Of a stretch of DNA of 64,000 nt, positions 12,854 through 22,805 are shown piece by piece. This stretch comes from Siderastrea radians (Eukaryota; Cnidaria; Anthozoa; Scleractinia; Rhizangiidae). The stretch spans positions 23,436,733 through 23,500,732 of the forward strand of contig OZ024895.1 of assembly GCA_964017195.1 (NCBI GenBank), read 5' to 3'. Numbering within the stretch: position 1 is the first letter of the stretch; each line of letters begins with the position of its first letter. The notes beneath the pieces were generated by a model, which saw only the letters and a program-made list of their open reading frames with translations, did not search any database and was not told the origin of the DNA. The position numbers were made by a program, and so were the translations under genes.

Positions 12854-13005
12854 TGGAGCGGCAAAGAATTGAGCGGCCGCTGACCATAAGATTTGTAGGA
12901 GCATCAATCCCGAGAGGGCTTGCGAGCGTAGTAAGAAACCACGAGGTCAAATAAACATGTTGTGAAGTTTAACGTTAAAATCTTTAGTTTTATTTGGTCT
13001 ATCCA
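12854..13005 (+). repeat. 3' LTR of the BEL/Pao element
   Basis: Same length as the 5' LTR (152 bp), ends TCTATCCA, and is followed directly by the target duplicate GACGG. Confidence 0.9.
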
Positions 13006-13010
13006 GACGG

Positions 13011-13390
13011 ACAAGACTGCTTGGGAATTTTCTAAGAAATCAAAGCCCCGTGCACGGCAATAATTATGAATTGACTCCACAGAGCGACTGTGACAGCTTG
13101 TAGCGAAAAAGTCGAACAAAGATGACTTGATAATTTACGGACGCATTAATTATGACGTCAACAGTGTTAAATGCTAAGAAATTTTAAAACTGAAAGAGAA
13201 TAAACAAGTGTTCTTAAATACAAAACAAAGATTGAAAACGAGCTACGAGATCTCTTATACCTTTTCTAAGACATTCCGAGAAATAAAAAACGAACGAATA
13301 CAAACACCAAGGGCAGCAGATTCGCAGAACCTAACTAGAACCGCACAAGGCCGGGCACGCCAGCGGTGGAACAGGTTATAAAAACTAACA
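13011..13390. other. No recognisable gene
   Basis: AT-rich sequence between the retrotransposon and the minisatellite with only short, motif-free frames. Confidence 0.5.
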
Positions 13391-14330
13391 TGAGGAGCGT
13401 TACACGCCATGATTATGTCAGGACAACAACCTGGTTAGGTGACACACACCATAATGTAAACTGGCAAGGCGACAGACGCCACGGGAACTAAGTAGAAAAC
13501 CACATTCGCAGTGAAAAGTACAGGAAAGTGTCTAGAAGGCGAAACACGCCATAAAAATCAACTGGTATGGAGGCACATTCCATGAAAACTAAAACTAAGG
13601 CAACACGCCCTCACAATTAACTGGTTAAAGGCGACACACGCCATGACTAACTTGCTTGGAGGCGACTTACGCCTTAAAACAAACTTGAAAGTGACACACG
13701 TCACGAAAACTAATTAGAAGGCAAACCTAATAGCAATAATAATAAAGAGAACTGACTTGAAGGCGACACACGCCGTAAAAACTAACTTGAAGGCGACACA
13801 CGCCATAAAAACTAACTCGAAGGCGACACACGCCATAAAAGCTAACTTGAAGGCGACACACGCCATGAAAACAAGCTTACTGCGACACACGCCGTAAAAA
13901 CAATCTTGAAGGCGACACACGCCGTAGAAACAAATTTGAAGGCGACACACGCCGTAAAAACAAATCTGAAAGCGACACACGCCATGAAAACAAACTTCAA
14001 GGCGACACACGCCATAAACTAACTTGAAGGCGACACACGCCGTAAAAACAAACTTAAAGGCGGCCGCGGAACACGCCGTAAAAACAAACTTGAAGGAGAC
14101 ACACGCCGTAAAAACAAATTTGAAGGCGACACACGCCGTAAAAACAAATTTGAAGGCGACACATGCCATGAAAACAAACTTCAAGGCGACACACGCCATA
14201 AACTAACTTGAAGGCGACACACGTCATAAAAACTAACTTGAAGGCGACAAACGCCATGAAAACAAACTGATAAAGCATCACAGGCCATAATAGTTAGTAG
14301 CATAAGCGGCACACGCTGTGAAAACTAATT
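13391..14330. repeat. Minisatellite, ~30-31 bp unit with GGCG-ACACA-CGCC mini-hairpin
   Basis: The repeating unit is approximately aaggcgacacacgccrtaaa followed by aacaaacttg. Units from 13745 to 14280 are well conserved; those from 13391 to 13745 are increasingly divergent. About 30 units can be followed. Each contains the dyad GGCG-acaca-CGCC, so a single strand could form a row of small stems. Several units carry the same variants (cgt versus cat after CGCC, caaa versus taac spacer), which suggests unit-level shuffling. A lone unit-like segment (cgacacacgccat) occurs at 18907-18920. Long frames on both strands here are a by-product of the period. Confidence 0.92.
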
Positions 14331-16185
14331 AATGTGCAAGGCGAACAGGTAGACTAAGGGCAGCTAGACGCCAAACGAACCTTGCCTGAAACGTGGTAAA
14401 ACAACAAAACGAGCAGCAAACAACAATGACTACAAAAATAACGAAAGAAACTGGCTTACCTCCTTCCTAGCGGGTGGAGCGGGATTAACGCAAGCAAAGT
14501 GAAAAGCAGCCGCCGCGTACCGGCTAAACCAAACAAGCGGCTAGAAAACTTTTGGCGGGTTGTCGATAAGGTCGTAAGCCATGAAGAAAGGAAGGTGCTC
14601 AGCGACGGAAACGAGGAAGGCGGAACAAAAAAGTAGCCTAAACCGAACTCTCAGGGCATGAACGCATATGAGAAAGCCCTGAAGTCGAAAGGGCGTATAA
14701 ATACCATGCTCAATACCCAAGGGTATTACGGGACTCTCCAAGGGCAAAAGGTGCTAATTTATGTAGCGCGCGAGGCCATTTCGGTCCGAACATACCGATG
14801 AAAATAGTCAAAACATCGCTTTGGCTAAGGAAATGTTTTAGCTTACGTTCAATATACATAAAAGCAGTATGGTACAGACCAGAAACGTCGACCGTTTTGT
14901 CTGAATAGCATATTTGACTTGAAATAGGAGTACAATAAAGAAATGGCGAAATCTGTCAAAATGCACTCCACATATTTTCACATTGCGCACTCGCTTTTCA
15001 CGGGCCAAACTAAATATTTTTATATGATTAACATCAAGCATTTTTGATTCAAACGAGCCCTTTTGTTACCTTGGTCATCGTATACCCCCGATGATATGGT
15101 CTTCTAAAAATTGGTAAAATTCAGTGTATCAACGAAATAGAGAATACTGTACTCTTTACGTGCGTGGATATCAAGCAAAGAACGCTTAGATCGATGTAAA
15201 GTTTAGTTTAAAAGCAACTTCAAAAGAAGTATAACAAACTTTGAAAAGATTAATTCCAGGGAAGTTTTTGTTGTCTTGTACGAGCGTTTTAAAAATGTAC
15301 TAATTTGCATAATTTACATCGGGTCCGAAGGCCTGTTTAGGCCAATTTCGAACTTTCCGTTTTTTTGCCAAAATAAAAACTGGCTGGAACTTTTAAATAT
15401 TATTTTTGGAAATAGTTCACCAAAAGGGTTCTTTTGGGCAAATAAAAAGAAATTCGAATTTTCGGCTCTGTCGCCAGATTCTCGAAAGTTACTGACAACG
15501 GCTCTTAAAACCCCGAAGGTAGAGCCAGAGCATAGGTTGGGGGTACACGGTCCCTATTTTTTCTAAAGTTGGTTTTTTCGGGTCTACGTGTCCGGCTTTG
15601 GCGCGTTTAGATTTATTGCAATATTTGAGTATTTATGTGTGTTAATAAAGTGTATCATGGGCCTGGCTGACCGACGCGCCCATGCCTCAAAGTGTTGTTC
15701 GTGTGTTCGGGTGTGTAGTGGAGGCAAACTCTGTAGTTTTCACTGGAATTAAATCCGAACATCTCAGGCAATTTAGACCTTCCGAACAGATATTCTCCGA
15801 AACGAACCGTTGGGTGCCCCTGATATCTGACTCAAGATCCACGGCCGACATCTTTTCATGCGCTTTCTTTGGCTTTGAAGCCTGGCTTATTATCAAATTA
15901 CTTCCTTGCAGGGGGAGGTAGCAGAAAAACTCCACATTTTCATGCTTTTTTCAACCAAACACTCAAAGACCGAAAACCGTGTGAGAAAGTTATTATTTTC
16001 CGCAACTGCGCGATAATTTCTTAACCGTAAACCGTCACATTTTTACCAATGTAATCGCAACCGACACTCAAAATTGGCTTAAACGGCCAAACCACCAGAG
16101 TATCTTGACTAGTCGACGTAAAAACAAGCGAACTGAAATCGTGGACAGGATCACGACAGACTTCACACATGAATGCATTCACAAG
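14331..16185. other. No recognisable gene
   Basis: No open frame has recognisable domain content. A TATAAATA sequence lies at 14696-14703 on the plus strand, but no transcription unit can be tied to it. Confidence 0.5.
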
Positions 16186-16345
16186 AGCCCTTTTCACAGT
16201 TACCTTTTGTCATTTGCATGACAATGTCATTGAACGTGATGTGAGGCAATATCGGGCAAAACGTGCAAAATTGCCCGAAATTACCTCACATCCACGTTCA
16301 AATACATTGTCATGCAAATGACAAAAGGTAACTGTGAAAAGGGCT
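16186..16345. mobile_element. Fold-back MITE, arms ~74 bp
   Basis: The arm from 16186 (agcccttttcacagttacct) pairs with the arm ending at 16345 (aggtaactgtgaaaagggct). Both include the ttgtcatttgcatgacaatg core, and the loop is about 11 bases. The element ends about 166 bp before the galactosyltransferase start codon and could sit in its promoter region. No target duplication was found. Confidence 0.75.
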
Positions 16346-16511
16346 ATTACGCATGCACATGGCGAAATTGTGAAGCGAACGCCGTCTTGAAAAGTTTCTC
16401 GTCGTCACTGCGTAAAGTCTCTAATAACAATTTTCTGCCTTGGTCATTCAATAATCAAACCGAGAACTGAGCACTGTTGCAAAAGAGCAAAATACCCCCA
16501 AACGTTAACAG

Positions 16512-17501
16512 ATGATGGCACTACTGACGACTGTCTACCACTCAAGACTTTGCTCGTTTGCTTTAGGAATTGCCATAGGTTTTTCCACGATGCTCATCCT
16601 AGCACACAACAATTACATGTACTATCCACATAAGTGCACTGGCCCCAGCCGCACTGGGAATGCTGTTATTCACAAGAATACAAGTGAACCGGAGACTCAC
16701 TTGGAAAACAATATTCTCAAACCGAATGAAACCACTCAAAGGGACACCAAAAGAACGCGAATATTGTGCTGGGTAACGACAAGTCCCGCTTACTTGTCCG
16801 AAAGAGCAAAATCAGTTAAAGATACGTGGGGAAAACGCTGCGACATCCTTTTGTTTATGAGTACAAAAGAGGATCCAAATTTTCCAGCAATTGGGCTTAA
16901 TGTGGAAGAGGGTTACGAAAAACTGTGGTACAAAACGCGCGCGGCCCTTGATTACATTTATCAACACCACCTAAACGATGCGGAATGGTTCGTGAAAGCG
17001 GACGACGACACTTACATGGTCATCGAAAATCTTCGCCATAAGTTGTCCAAGTTGAAGACTTCGGAACCTCATTATGTCGGAAGATATCTCACGTCTAATG
17101 GGGGTTACAACAGTGGGGGCGCCGGCTACGTTTTCAGTCGTGAAACGCTTCGAAGGTTTAAGAAAGCGCTCGGGGAGGCCAGTTGTCCTCAACACCACAA
17201 ATACGAAGATGTTGCAGTAGGAATATGTCTCAGGGCCCAGGGCGTACGGCCCGTCAGCACCAGAGATTCAAACGATAAAGAAACTTTTATTCCTATTCCA
17301 CTCGAAGTGCATTTGACATCTGGCGGTAACGGGGCTTATTCTAATTTTCTGAAGCAGGTCAATTACCCAAGTCCCTACAAAGACGGACCTGAGAGGTGCT
17401 CAGATTATCCAATCTCATTTCATAATGTTAAGCCAGAAATGATGTATCGTATGGAATACATGATTTATCGTGTTAAGTTAAAGCTCAACGGTGAACCATA
17501 A
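16512..17501 (+). CDS. C1GALT1-like: Core 1 beta-1,3-galactosyltransferase-like protein (C1GALT1 family, GT31), single exon
   Basis: A 329-residue type II membrane protein. A short cytoplasmic tail is followed by a hydrophobic anchor at about residues 13-32, a stem with NTS and NET glycosylation sequons (N56, N72), and a GT31 catalytic domain. RILCWVTTSP starts the domain. The metal-binding DDD is at residues 154-156 within WFVKADDDTYMV, GGAGYVFS is at about 192-199, and EDVAVGICL at about 222-230. The C-terminus has the family's SFHNVKPEMM, near residue 292. The family adds galactose beta-1,3 to GalNAc-Ser/Thr in the Golgi to build core 1 O-glycans. Length matches vertebrate C1GALT1, and there are no frame breaks. 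The first of two adjacent ATGs is used. Lack of introns suggests a retrocopy or a lineage-specific intronless paralogue, so exact acceptor specificity is uncertain. Confidence 0.92.
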   Translation: MMALLTTVYHSRLCSFALGIAIGFSTMLILAHNNYMYYPHKCTGPSRTGNAVIHKNTSEPETHLENNILKPNETTQRDTKRTRILCWVTTSPAYLSERAKSVKDTWGKRCDILLFMSTKEDPNFPAIGLNVEEGYEKLWYKTRAALDYIYQHHLNDAEWFVKADDDTYMVIENLRHKLSKLKTSEPHYVGRYLTSNGGYNSGGAGYVFSRETLRRFKKALGEASCPQHHKYEDVAVGICLRAQGVRPVSTRDSNDKETFIPIPLEVHLTSGGNGAYSNFLKQVNYPSPYKDGPERCSDYPISFHNVKPEMMYRMEYMIYRVKLKLNGEP

Positions 17502-17603
17502 AATTAACACCTCAAGTAAAGTATGTAAAAGGCGCCAAAGACTTTTGAAATGCCAACCTTTAATATGCGGGAAAATATCGAAAAAAGTCACGACATTTAA
17601 TAA

Positions 17604-17774
17604 TTGACCACTTCCACATTCCCATAATACACTTTGTTTGCCCCCCAAATTTTGCATAAACTATTGTTTTCAATTTCTCTTGGAAACCTGCGTGTTCCCA
17701 ATAAAAATTGAAAACGATAGTTATACAAAATTTGGGGGCAAAGAAGTGTGTTATGGGAATGTGGAAGAAGTCAA
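17604..17774. mobile_element. Fold-back MITE, arms ~75 bp
   Basis: The arm from 17604 (ttgaccacttccacattccc) is mirrored by gggaatgtggaagaagtcaa ending at 17774, and both contain an aaattttg/caaaatttggggg core. Imperfect copies of cgaaaaaagtc...gacattta flank it on both sides (from 17578 and 17777), either an old target duplication or part of a larger unit. It follows the galactosyltransferase stop by about 100 bp and could supply 3'-UTR structure. Confidence 0.7.
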
Positions 17775-18354
17775 TCGCGAAAAAAATCCTAGCGACATTT
17801 ACACACGCGAAATTTAGTCCCCTCATTGGAAATTTACATAATCAAACAATTGAATCAATAAACGTTAAAACAAGTTGGCGTCCATGAATGTTAAAGTCAT
17901 CAGTCTTCCAGGAAACATGACCCATTTTTTTCATACAGCCCCTTGGTTTGACTGTTAAAGGAGAGGCAAAGAAATTGATGACAGATCAGAACACAACTGG
18001 AACAAGTCACATCTGATCACAAGACACATCATATCACATCTGGAACAAGACCAAAGGCAACTTGATTCAGGAGTTGCCCCCCCCCCCCCCCACCCCCGAT
18101 CAATGCGTTGACATCGACCTGAGACTTTCCATTCTCAAGCCAATGCACACAACTTGGATTGTCAGCTTGTACAACCATCTGACTAGCCGTAAAGGCAAGC
18201 GCTAAATTGCCAAAGGAAAAGAGTAGGCTGGTGTAGCCGATGTCGTTAGAAAAAACTACCTCCCAGAAAATCCTTTGGGGATCTGGATGATGTTATAAAG
18301 ATCTGCAAAAACTCTCGCACGACTGAATGACTGATTGTCTTTAGTATATGGACC
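17775..18354. other. No recognisable gene; poly-C tract
   Basis: A run of about 15 C followed by ACCCCC lies around 18077-18097. No coding signal was seen. Confidence 0.5.
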
Positions 18355-18487
18355 GGGTCGTATGGAGGGCCATCGCTGTCAAAAGTCGATATCATGATGT
18401 ACTCACTCCCACAAAATAAACCAACTCGTCATGGTATTTTTCAACATTATTCTTACTAATTTCGTATCATGGTATTTTATCGAGTTA

Positions 18488-18833
18488 ACTACTGGGCTGA
18501 GCTCCCTTCCATGGAACTGAGGAGGGGTGAAGCTCCAGAACTACACGAAAAAAAAATCAACGCTGTAAACGCTGTTAAAGTAACACGATTAAGGAAAGCC
18601 GTACTGTTGGTTGTGGGTACATTTATTTCATTAACAGGCTGTTAAGTCAGACATAAATAGCTATAAATATAACACTGATAACGAGGCATTTGCGAAATAG
18701 TTAACTATGACAATACATTTGCTAAATGGTTTACGAATTAAACGAGATCTTATCGTAGTGATATCCGAACGTGATGACATCATGATATCACGATATCATG
18801 ATATTAGGCAGATATCATGATATCATTCATGAT
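18488..18833. repeat. Left copy of an internal direct repeat of the IS3EU-like element
   Basis: This segment matches 21626-21993 in the same orientation, from actactgggctgagctc to gatatcattcatgat, with scattered substitutions and a few indels. The right copy abuts the transposase 5' end and the right terminus. The left copy therefore looks like a duplicated or nested right end. Both copies are dense in GATATCATGATATC-type palindromes. Confidence 0.8.
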
Positions 18834-19873
18834 GTACAATTGCTACAAATAAGACATACCTTCTTTTCGCTTTGATCTGAAATGTTGACTAGAGTTGAAG
18901 ATCAGAACGACACACGCCATCGGAGAAAAAAAACCAAAGCGTAACTCGCATGCAAACTCTTCCCCTCCACTCCTTTAACCTACCCCTCCCAAGGTAAAAG
19001 TAGTTCCAAGTATTAACGTATTAACGCAGTCAACTGACAATATCGGGGCTGGTCTTGAGAGAACATACCTTCCTTTCAAAGCTTAGGTTTCCCTCAGATT
19101 TATTAGGTCCCATATTTTTAGGTGGCCATTACTTTTGGGAGGGTTTGATCCCAAGGTCTCTACACATGCATTAACGTTACTTTAGGGTAGGCGTTTATTT
19201 CTAGGGGAGGGGTCGCGTTATTTCCGGAATTCTACAAAATATTTTTTTGACACCTCGGAACAAATCTAAACTGAAAGCAAGAGGGGTGATTTATATCTTC
19301 AAAATAAAACACCTTTTGATTTCTCCGTTTGAGAATTCTCAAGTCTTTATCTCGAACGTGTCTTTTTTTTGAAGATATGGCACCTCTCCCCATTGGCTAT
19401 AGTGGAATAATAAATAGTAATAATAATAGAGAGATTAAAGCATGACCTTCACGGCAAACATCACATTTACGTTTACGTTTCCGCAAAATAAACAACACGT
19501 ATACGAGAATAGCGCAAAAAATTCTCGTCAGTGTTTACGGCTAACACGAAACTACCGAACTTTTCTTTGAAATCATAGTCACGTGGTCACTTCTGCCGTT
19601 TGCCGTAGACGCGATGTGTGACGTCAGATTTCCGTTACTAATAGTAATAAACGGGAGAGCCAGTTGTTGAAATAAGTGACATTGATGTCACCATTGCAAC
19701 CTGTCCCAGGCGTCAGATAGTGCAAATGATAAAACTAGCAGAAGCGTTCGGAAGCAGAAGACCAACGCTGTATCGGCCCAGTCCCTCTCCGTACTTGTTG
19801 TTTTCATTTTCGTTTTATTTTCGTCGTCATTCCCACGAACTCACACACAGGCTGGGGTAGAAGAATAGCAGTT

Positions 19874-19874
19874 T

Positions 19875-19936
<62 letters not shown>

Positions 19937-19937
19937 T
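19874..19937. repeat. (TCA)n microsatellite
   Basis: About 20 ATC/TCA triplets ending in ATTATTATCATT. Confidence 0.9.
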
Positions 19938-20181
19938 ATTATCATTGTTACTCTCGTTATATATTTATAAGAAGCCGACCACAAAAGCCTTTGTCACGGT
20001 TACTGTTCCACTATCTTATGCATGCTTAATAAAATGATCATAACGATAATAACTTTTAAATAATTATTTTTAAATCAGGAAATAGTGTTTTGTTATATGA
20101 ATACCATTAAATATTTTTTGTCCATCAACGTTTGTGGGTGGGTAATGGAAGACCTTGGACAAACACTCAATGTTGTCCCTC

Positions 20182-21597
20182 TCATGCTTCTTGAAGCCAA
20201 CGTAGGCAAATGAGATAAATGTCCATGCCAAAGAGCTCTGAAGGAGCAAGAGGATCTATTGATTCTCGGAGATGTTGTAAAATGTTCGGAGGAATATTTA
20301 CGTCAATTCGTGGGACCGTCACATTATCCAAGTCTGTTTCGCTATGGGGGCAAGGTCCTTCCCAATCAATGCCATACTGTTCTAACGGACCTTGCACAGT
20401 GTCCCTATCAAACACTCCCCCCGGGGCGGTGTGGTGAGAATTCTGCATGCCCAGCATGCTCTCTACCCATAGTTGCCGTGGGGTGCTGTTGTGTTCGGTT
20501 CCGAGAGGGCGTCTGTTGTAAGCCTCCATCCAGCGATACAACAAATTGTTAATCCTTGGTATGAAAACGAAGTGTAACGCAAACAGGTGGAGTTCATTAG
20601 TGTTGTCAAGAACACCAAGTTCTTCCATGAAATAAAAAAGAAAATAAAACGTCGAGATGCAAAACCAAAACACGTCTCTCCAAAGTCTTTCAATTCTTTG
20701 ATTGTGCACCGATCTACCAGCTATTAGACTTCCTCTATTAGTTCCGCGAACCATACACATCAAAACAGGGACGAGATAATTTTCCCCACCACTGTCCGAT
20801 CTGACACGAGATGGAAAACCGCACTGCCTAGTGCTCTGATAAAAACACTGCACAACTGTGCTAGCGCGGTTGTTGTCGAAGCACTGCAGGTATGAGATTA
20901 AGCAGGAATAACCATCGTTCCCTCCGGCTATGACTAAGCGCCAACGGATCAATGAATGGTGTGTATCGATGTGCCATAGTGCATTTGCACCATACACGTT
21001 ATATCGCCGTCTAACGTGAACCTTGGACCAGCGTATTGCCGCCCCTGCAGGATCCACCCTTCTCATAACCATGCGCACTCTATGTCTCTGAATCCTTACA
21101 TTGTGATCAGCTTCCAACATTGCGCGCATTTGACGACAGCCTATTGTTGGAAAATGTGATTGGATGTTGTTCCAACTGGGCGTCAGAAATACAGGAATAG
21201 CTTTCATCTAACCAAATACCGTTGTCACGCAACCTTCGCCTCACGGTTGATACACTCACACCAAGGCATTCTGCAATTCGGGGTGTACTAAAATTCTCTC
21301 CGACGAGAAACGACAGTTGGTCAAAAGTTATTTCGTACCGTGGCCGACCAACCCTGGAGTTATGAACGGGAGCGTTATATGCTGAGTTTGATAGATTCTC
21401 TCCTCCCTGGTTTGATGCACGTGAACGCAATACAAAAATGTAGTTTCATCTATGATCTCGTTGTACTGTTGTTCGTCAATGAGGTGGAACAGATTGACGC
21501 AGTTGGAGAGAAGATTTTCCAGCCTGGGGATACAGTACTCTACGACGTCTTCTTGGGTTTCCGCTGTGCCGAGCAGTCTGGTTACTTCGTTAACCAA
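20182..21597 (-). pseudogene. IS3EU-like transposase (HTH plus DD34E integrase core), frameshifted
   Basis: Read leftwards from 21597. The N-terminal part (RLLGTAETQEDVVEYC) is in one frame. A helix-turn-helix region follows in a second (21107-21430: GRPRYEITFDQLSFLVG, then AECLGVSVSTVRRRLRDNG). The catalytic part is in a third (20182-21207). The catalytic frame has ALWHIDTHHSLIRWR (first Asp, residue 81 of that frame), SRVRSDSGGEN (second Asp, 138) and VHNQRIERLWRDVF (Glu, 173), giving D-x56-D-x34-E. Two single-base-type frame changes, near 21400 and 21165, separate the parts, so no full-length protein can be made without correction. The coding region probably extends a little upstream into the right direct repeat. 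Related genes are often annotated only as 'integrase core domain' proteins. Confidence 0.85.
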
Positions 21598-21625
21598 ACA
21601 AAGCGCTCTTTCAAAAAACTACCAA

Positions 21626-21993
21626 ACTACTGGGCTGAGCTCTTCCGTGGAACTGGCGAGGTGGAGCTCCAGAACTACACGAACAAAAAATTAACGCTGC
21701 AAACACTGTTAAAGTAACACGATTTGGGAAAGCCATACGGTTGGTTGTGGGTATATTTTTTCATGAACAGGCTGTTGAGTAATTTTAAAATAGGCTGCGA
21801 CGTGCAATTTAAAAGTCAGACATTAAAAATAACACTGATAACAAGGCATTTGCGAAATAGTTAACTATGACAATACATTTGCTAAATGGTTTATGAATTA
21901 AACGAGATCTTATCGTAGTGATATCCTGACGTCATGATATCATGATATCACGATATCATGATATTAGGCAGATATCATGATATCATTCATGAT
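21626..21993. repeat. Right copy of the internal direct repeat of the IS3EU-like element
   Basis: Matches 18488-18833. After this copy the palindromic GATATCATGATATC string continues to the right inverted end near 22008. Confidence 0.8.
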
Positions 21994-22041
21994 ATCATGA
22001 TATCTACTTTTGACAGCGATGGCCCGCCATAGCCCGCCATA

Positions 22042-22125
22042 GGGTCGCATTACAGACGATTTTGCAGAGAATTGTTTACTCTATGGACTAAAAACTGTCA
22101 ACACACCTCTTTTCTAATGCGACCC
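22042..22125. mobile_element. Short element with GGGTCGCATTA inverted ends
   Basis: GGGTCGCATTA at 22042-22052 is the exact reverse complement of TAATGCGACCC at 22115-22125. The first six bases of the left end are also the duplicated target of the IS3EU-like insertion. That transposon therefore landed at or next to the tip of this 84-bp element, or of a longer element sharing its end. Confidence 0.55.
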
Positions 22126-22144
22126 CTCATTTGGTAATTTGGAA

Positions 22145-22805
22145 AACACGGAATGCCGGAATGCCGGAATGCCGGAATGCCGGAATCCTCGGAATCCTCT
22201 GCCTCCAGTCCCTGTTCCTCCGCATCATCCATTGCTGCCAGTCCCTAATCCCCCGGGTCATCCACCACTGCCAGTTCCTGTTCCCCCGGGTAATCCATCG
22301 CTGCCAGTCCCTGATCGCACGGGTCATCCATCGTTGCCAGTCCCTGTCACCCCAGGTCATCCGATGCCACCAGTCCCTGTTGCGAATCCTCACCTTGCTG
22401 TTCCTCCGGGTCAGGCATTACCACCAAAGCCAACAATTCCCAACACGCCGTCCCCTTACTTTCTAACAAAGCGAAAAGGAAACATCACACGTTGCAATGG
22501 ATGCACGAACTATTTTCAAAAAGACCTGCCAAGAAACACTCTTGACTCCGAAGTGGATATTGGCCGAAAAGGAACGGGAGTGGTACCCGTTTGTATTTCA
22601 TGACGGTTCCAAGTGTTGGCGCCTAGGACGTGCGCAGAACCATTATTACCATGCAACCATGACCTGCATTAAATACCGAAATCCTGGTTTTAAGACAGAA
22701 TTGCACCTTACAGGTGTTGCTGGAAGGTTGGAAGGCGGACTTGTTCTTACAAATGAACTGTGGCGGGAGCTTTGGGAAAGGTTCGGGAAAGCAATATTTT
22801 ACTAG
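22145..22805 (+). pseudogene. Proline-rich repeat protein with Cys/His motif, frameshifted; probable element-derived ORF
   Basis: The frame is open from a non-ATG position and has no clear start. It begins with an 8-bp repeat (cggaatgc), then six or so 11-residue repeats of the form PVPVPPGHPSL encoded by a 33-bp tandem unit (about 22205-22400). After TKRKGNITRCNGCTNYF the frame must change near 22540 to continue as TPKWILAEKEREWYPFVF ... NHYYHATMTC ... ELWRELWERFGKAIFY. CNGC followed by HYYHATMTC suggests a C2-H2-C metal site. I recall similar Cys/His ORFs as accessory ORFs next to transposase genes in cnidarians. Its position right beside an IS3EU-like element fits that, but it lies outside the inverted ends. 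No biochemical role is known to me. Confidence 0.5.

Larger units (their letters stand above)
6497..13005 (+). mobile_element. BEL/Pao LTR retrotransposon, full length but pol-defective
   Basis: Two 152-bp LTRs (6497-6648 and 12854-13005) start with TG and end with CA. They differ at three positions by eye, about 98% identical. The 5-bp target duplication GACGG is present at 6492-6496 and 13006-13010. A TGG-initial primer-binding-like segment starts at 6653, and a purine-rich tract (ggtgggggagga) precedes the 3' LTR. The order coiled-coil gag, DUF1759, zinc knuckles, aspartic protease, reverse transcriptase, RNase H, H2C2 and integrase core is that of BEL/Pao. The reading frame is interrupted several times between 9965 and 11085, so this copy should not be autonomous. 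Confidence 0.93.
18361..22041 (-). mobile_element. IS3EU-like DNA transposon (3.7 kb), inactive
   Basis: The left end TATGGAGGGCCATCGCTGTC matches the reverse complement of the right end (TATGGCGGGCTATGG, then CGGGCCATCGCTGTCAAAAG). The right end carries a short tandem duplication of the terminal motif. The exact 6-bp repeat GGGTCG flanks both ends (18355-18360 and 22042-22047), a target duplication of the size I recall for IS3EU. The single coding region is an integrase-like transposase on the minus strand. A 350-bp internal direct repeat and a microsatellite also lie inside. The transposase frame is broken, so mobility would need help in trans. Confidence 0.85.

Noticed and set aside
13714..14206. 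Cys/Phe/Val-rich 161-codon minus frame (MACVALKFVF repeats) as a membrane protein
   Set aside because: It is a direct product of the ~30-bp minisatellite; length changes in units shift the frame and both strands are open.
13745..14280. CRISPR-like array
   Set aside because: Repeats with dyads and regular spacing, but the spacers are themselves repeated, and the context is a eukaryotic genome.
14696..14703. TATAAATA as a promoter
   Set aside because: No downstream gene or initiator could be recognised; a lone AT motif is expected by chance here.
19441..19620. MITE with acggcaaac/gtttgccgt ends
   Set aside because: Only nine bases clearly match and the rest of the interval is not complementary.
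22127..22393. Trp/Arg-rich minus frame (DWQRWMTR repeats)
   Set aside because: Antisense of the 33-bp proline-rich tandem repeat; no independent support.
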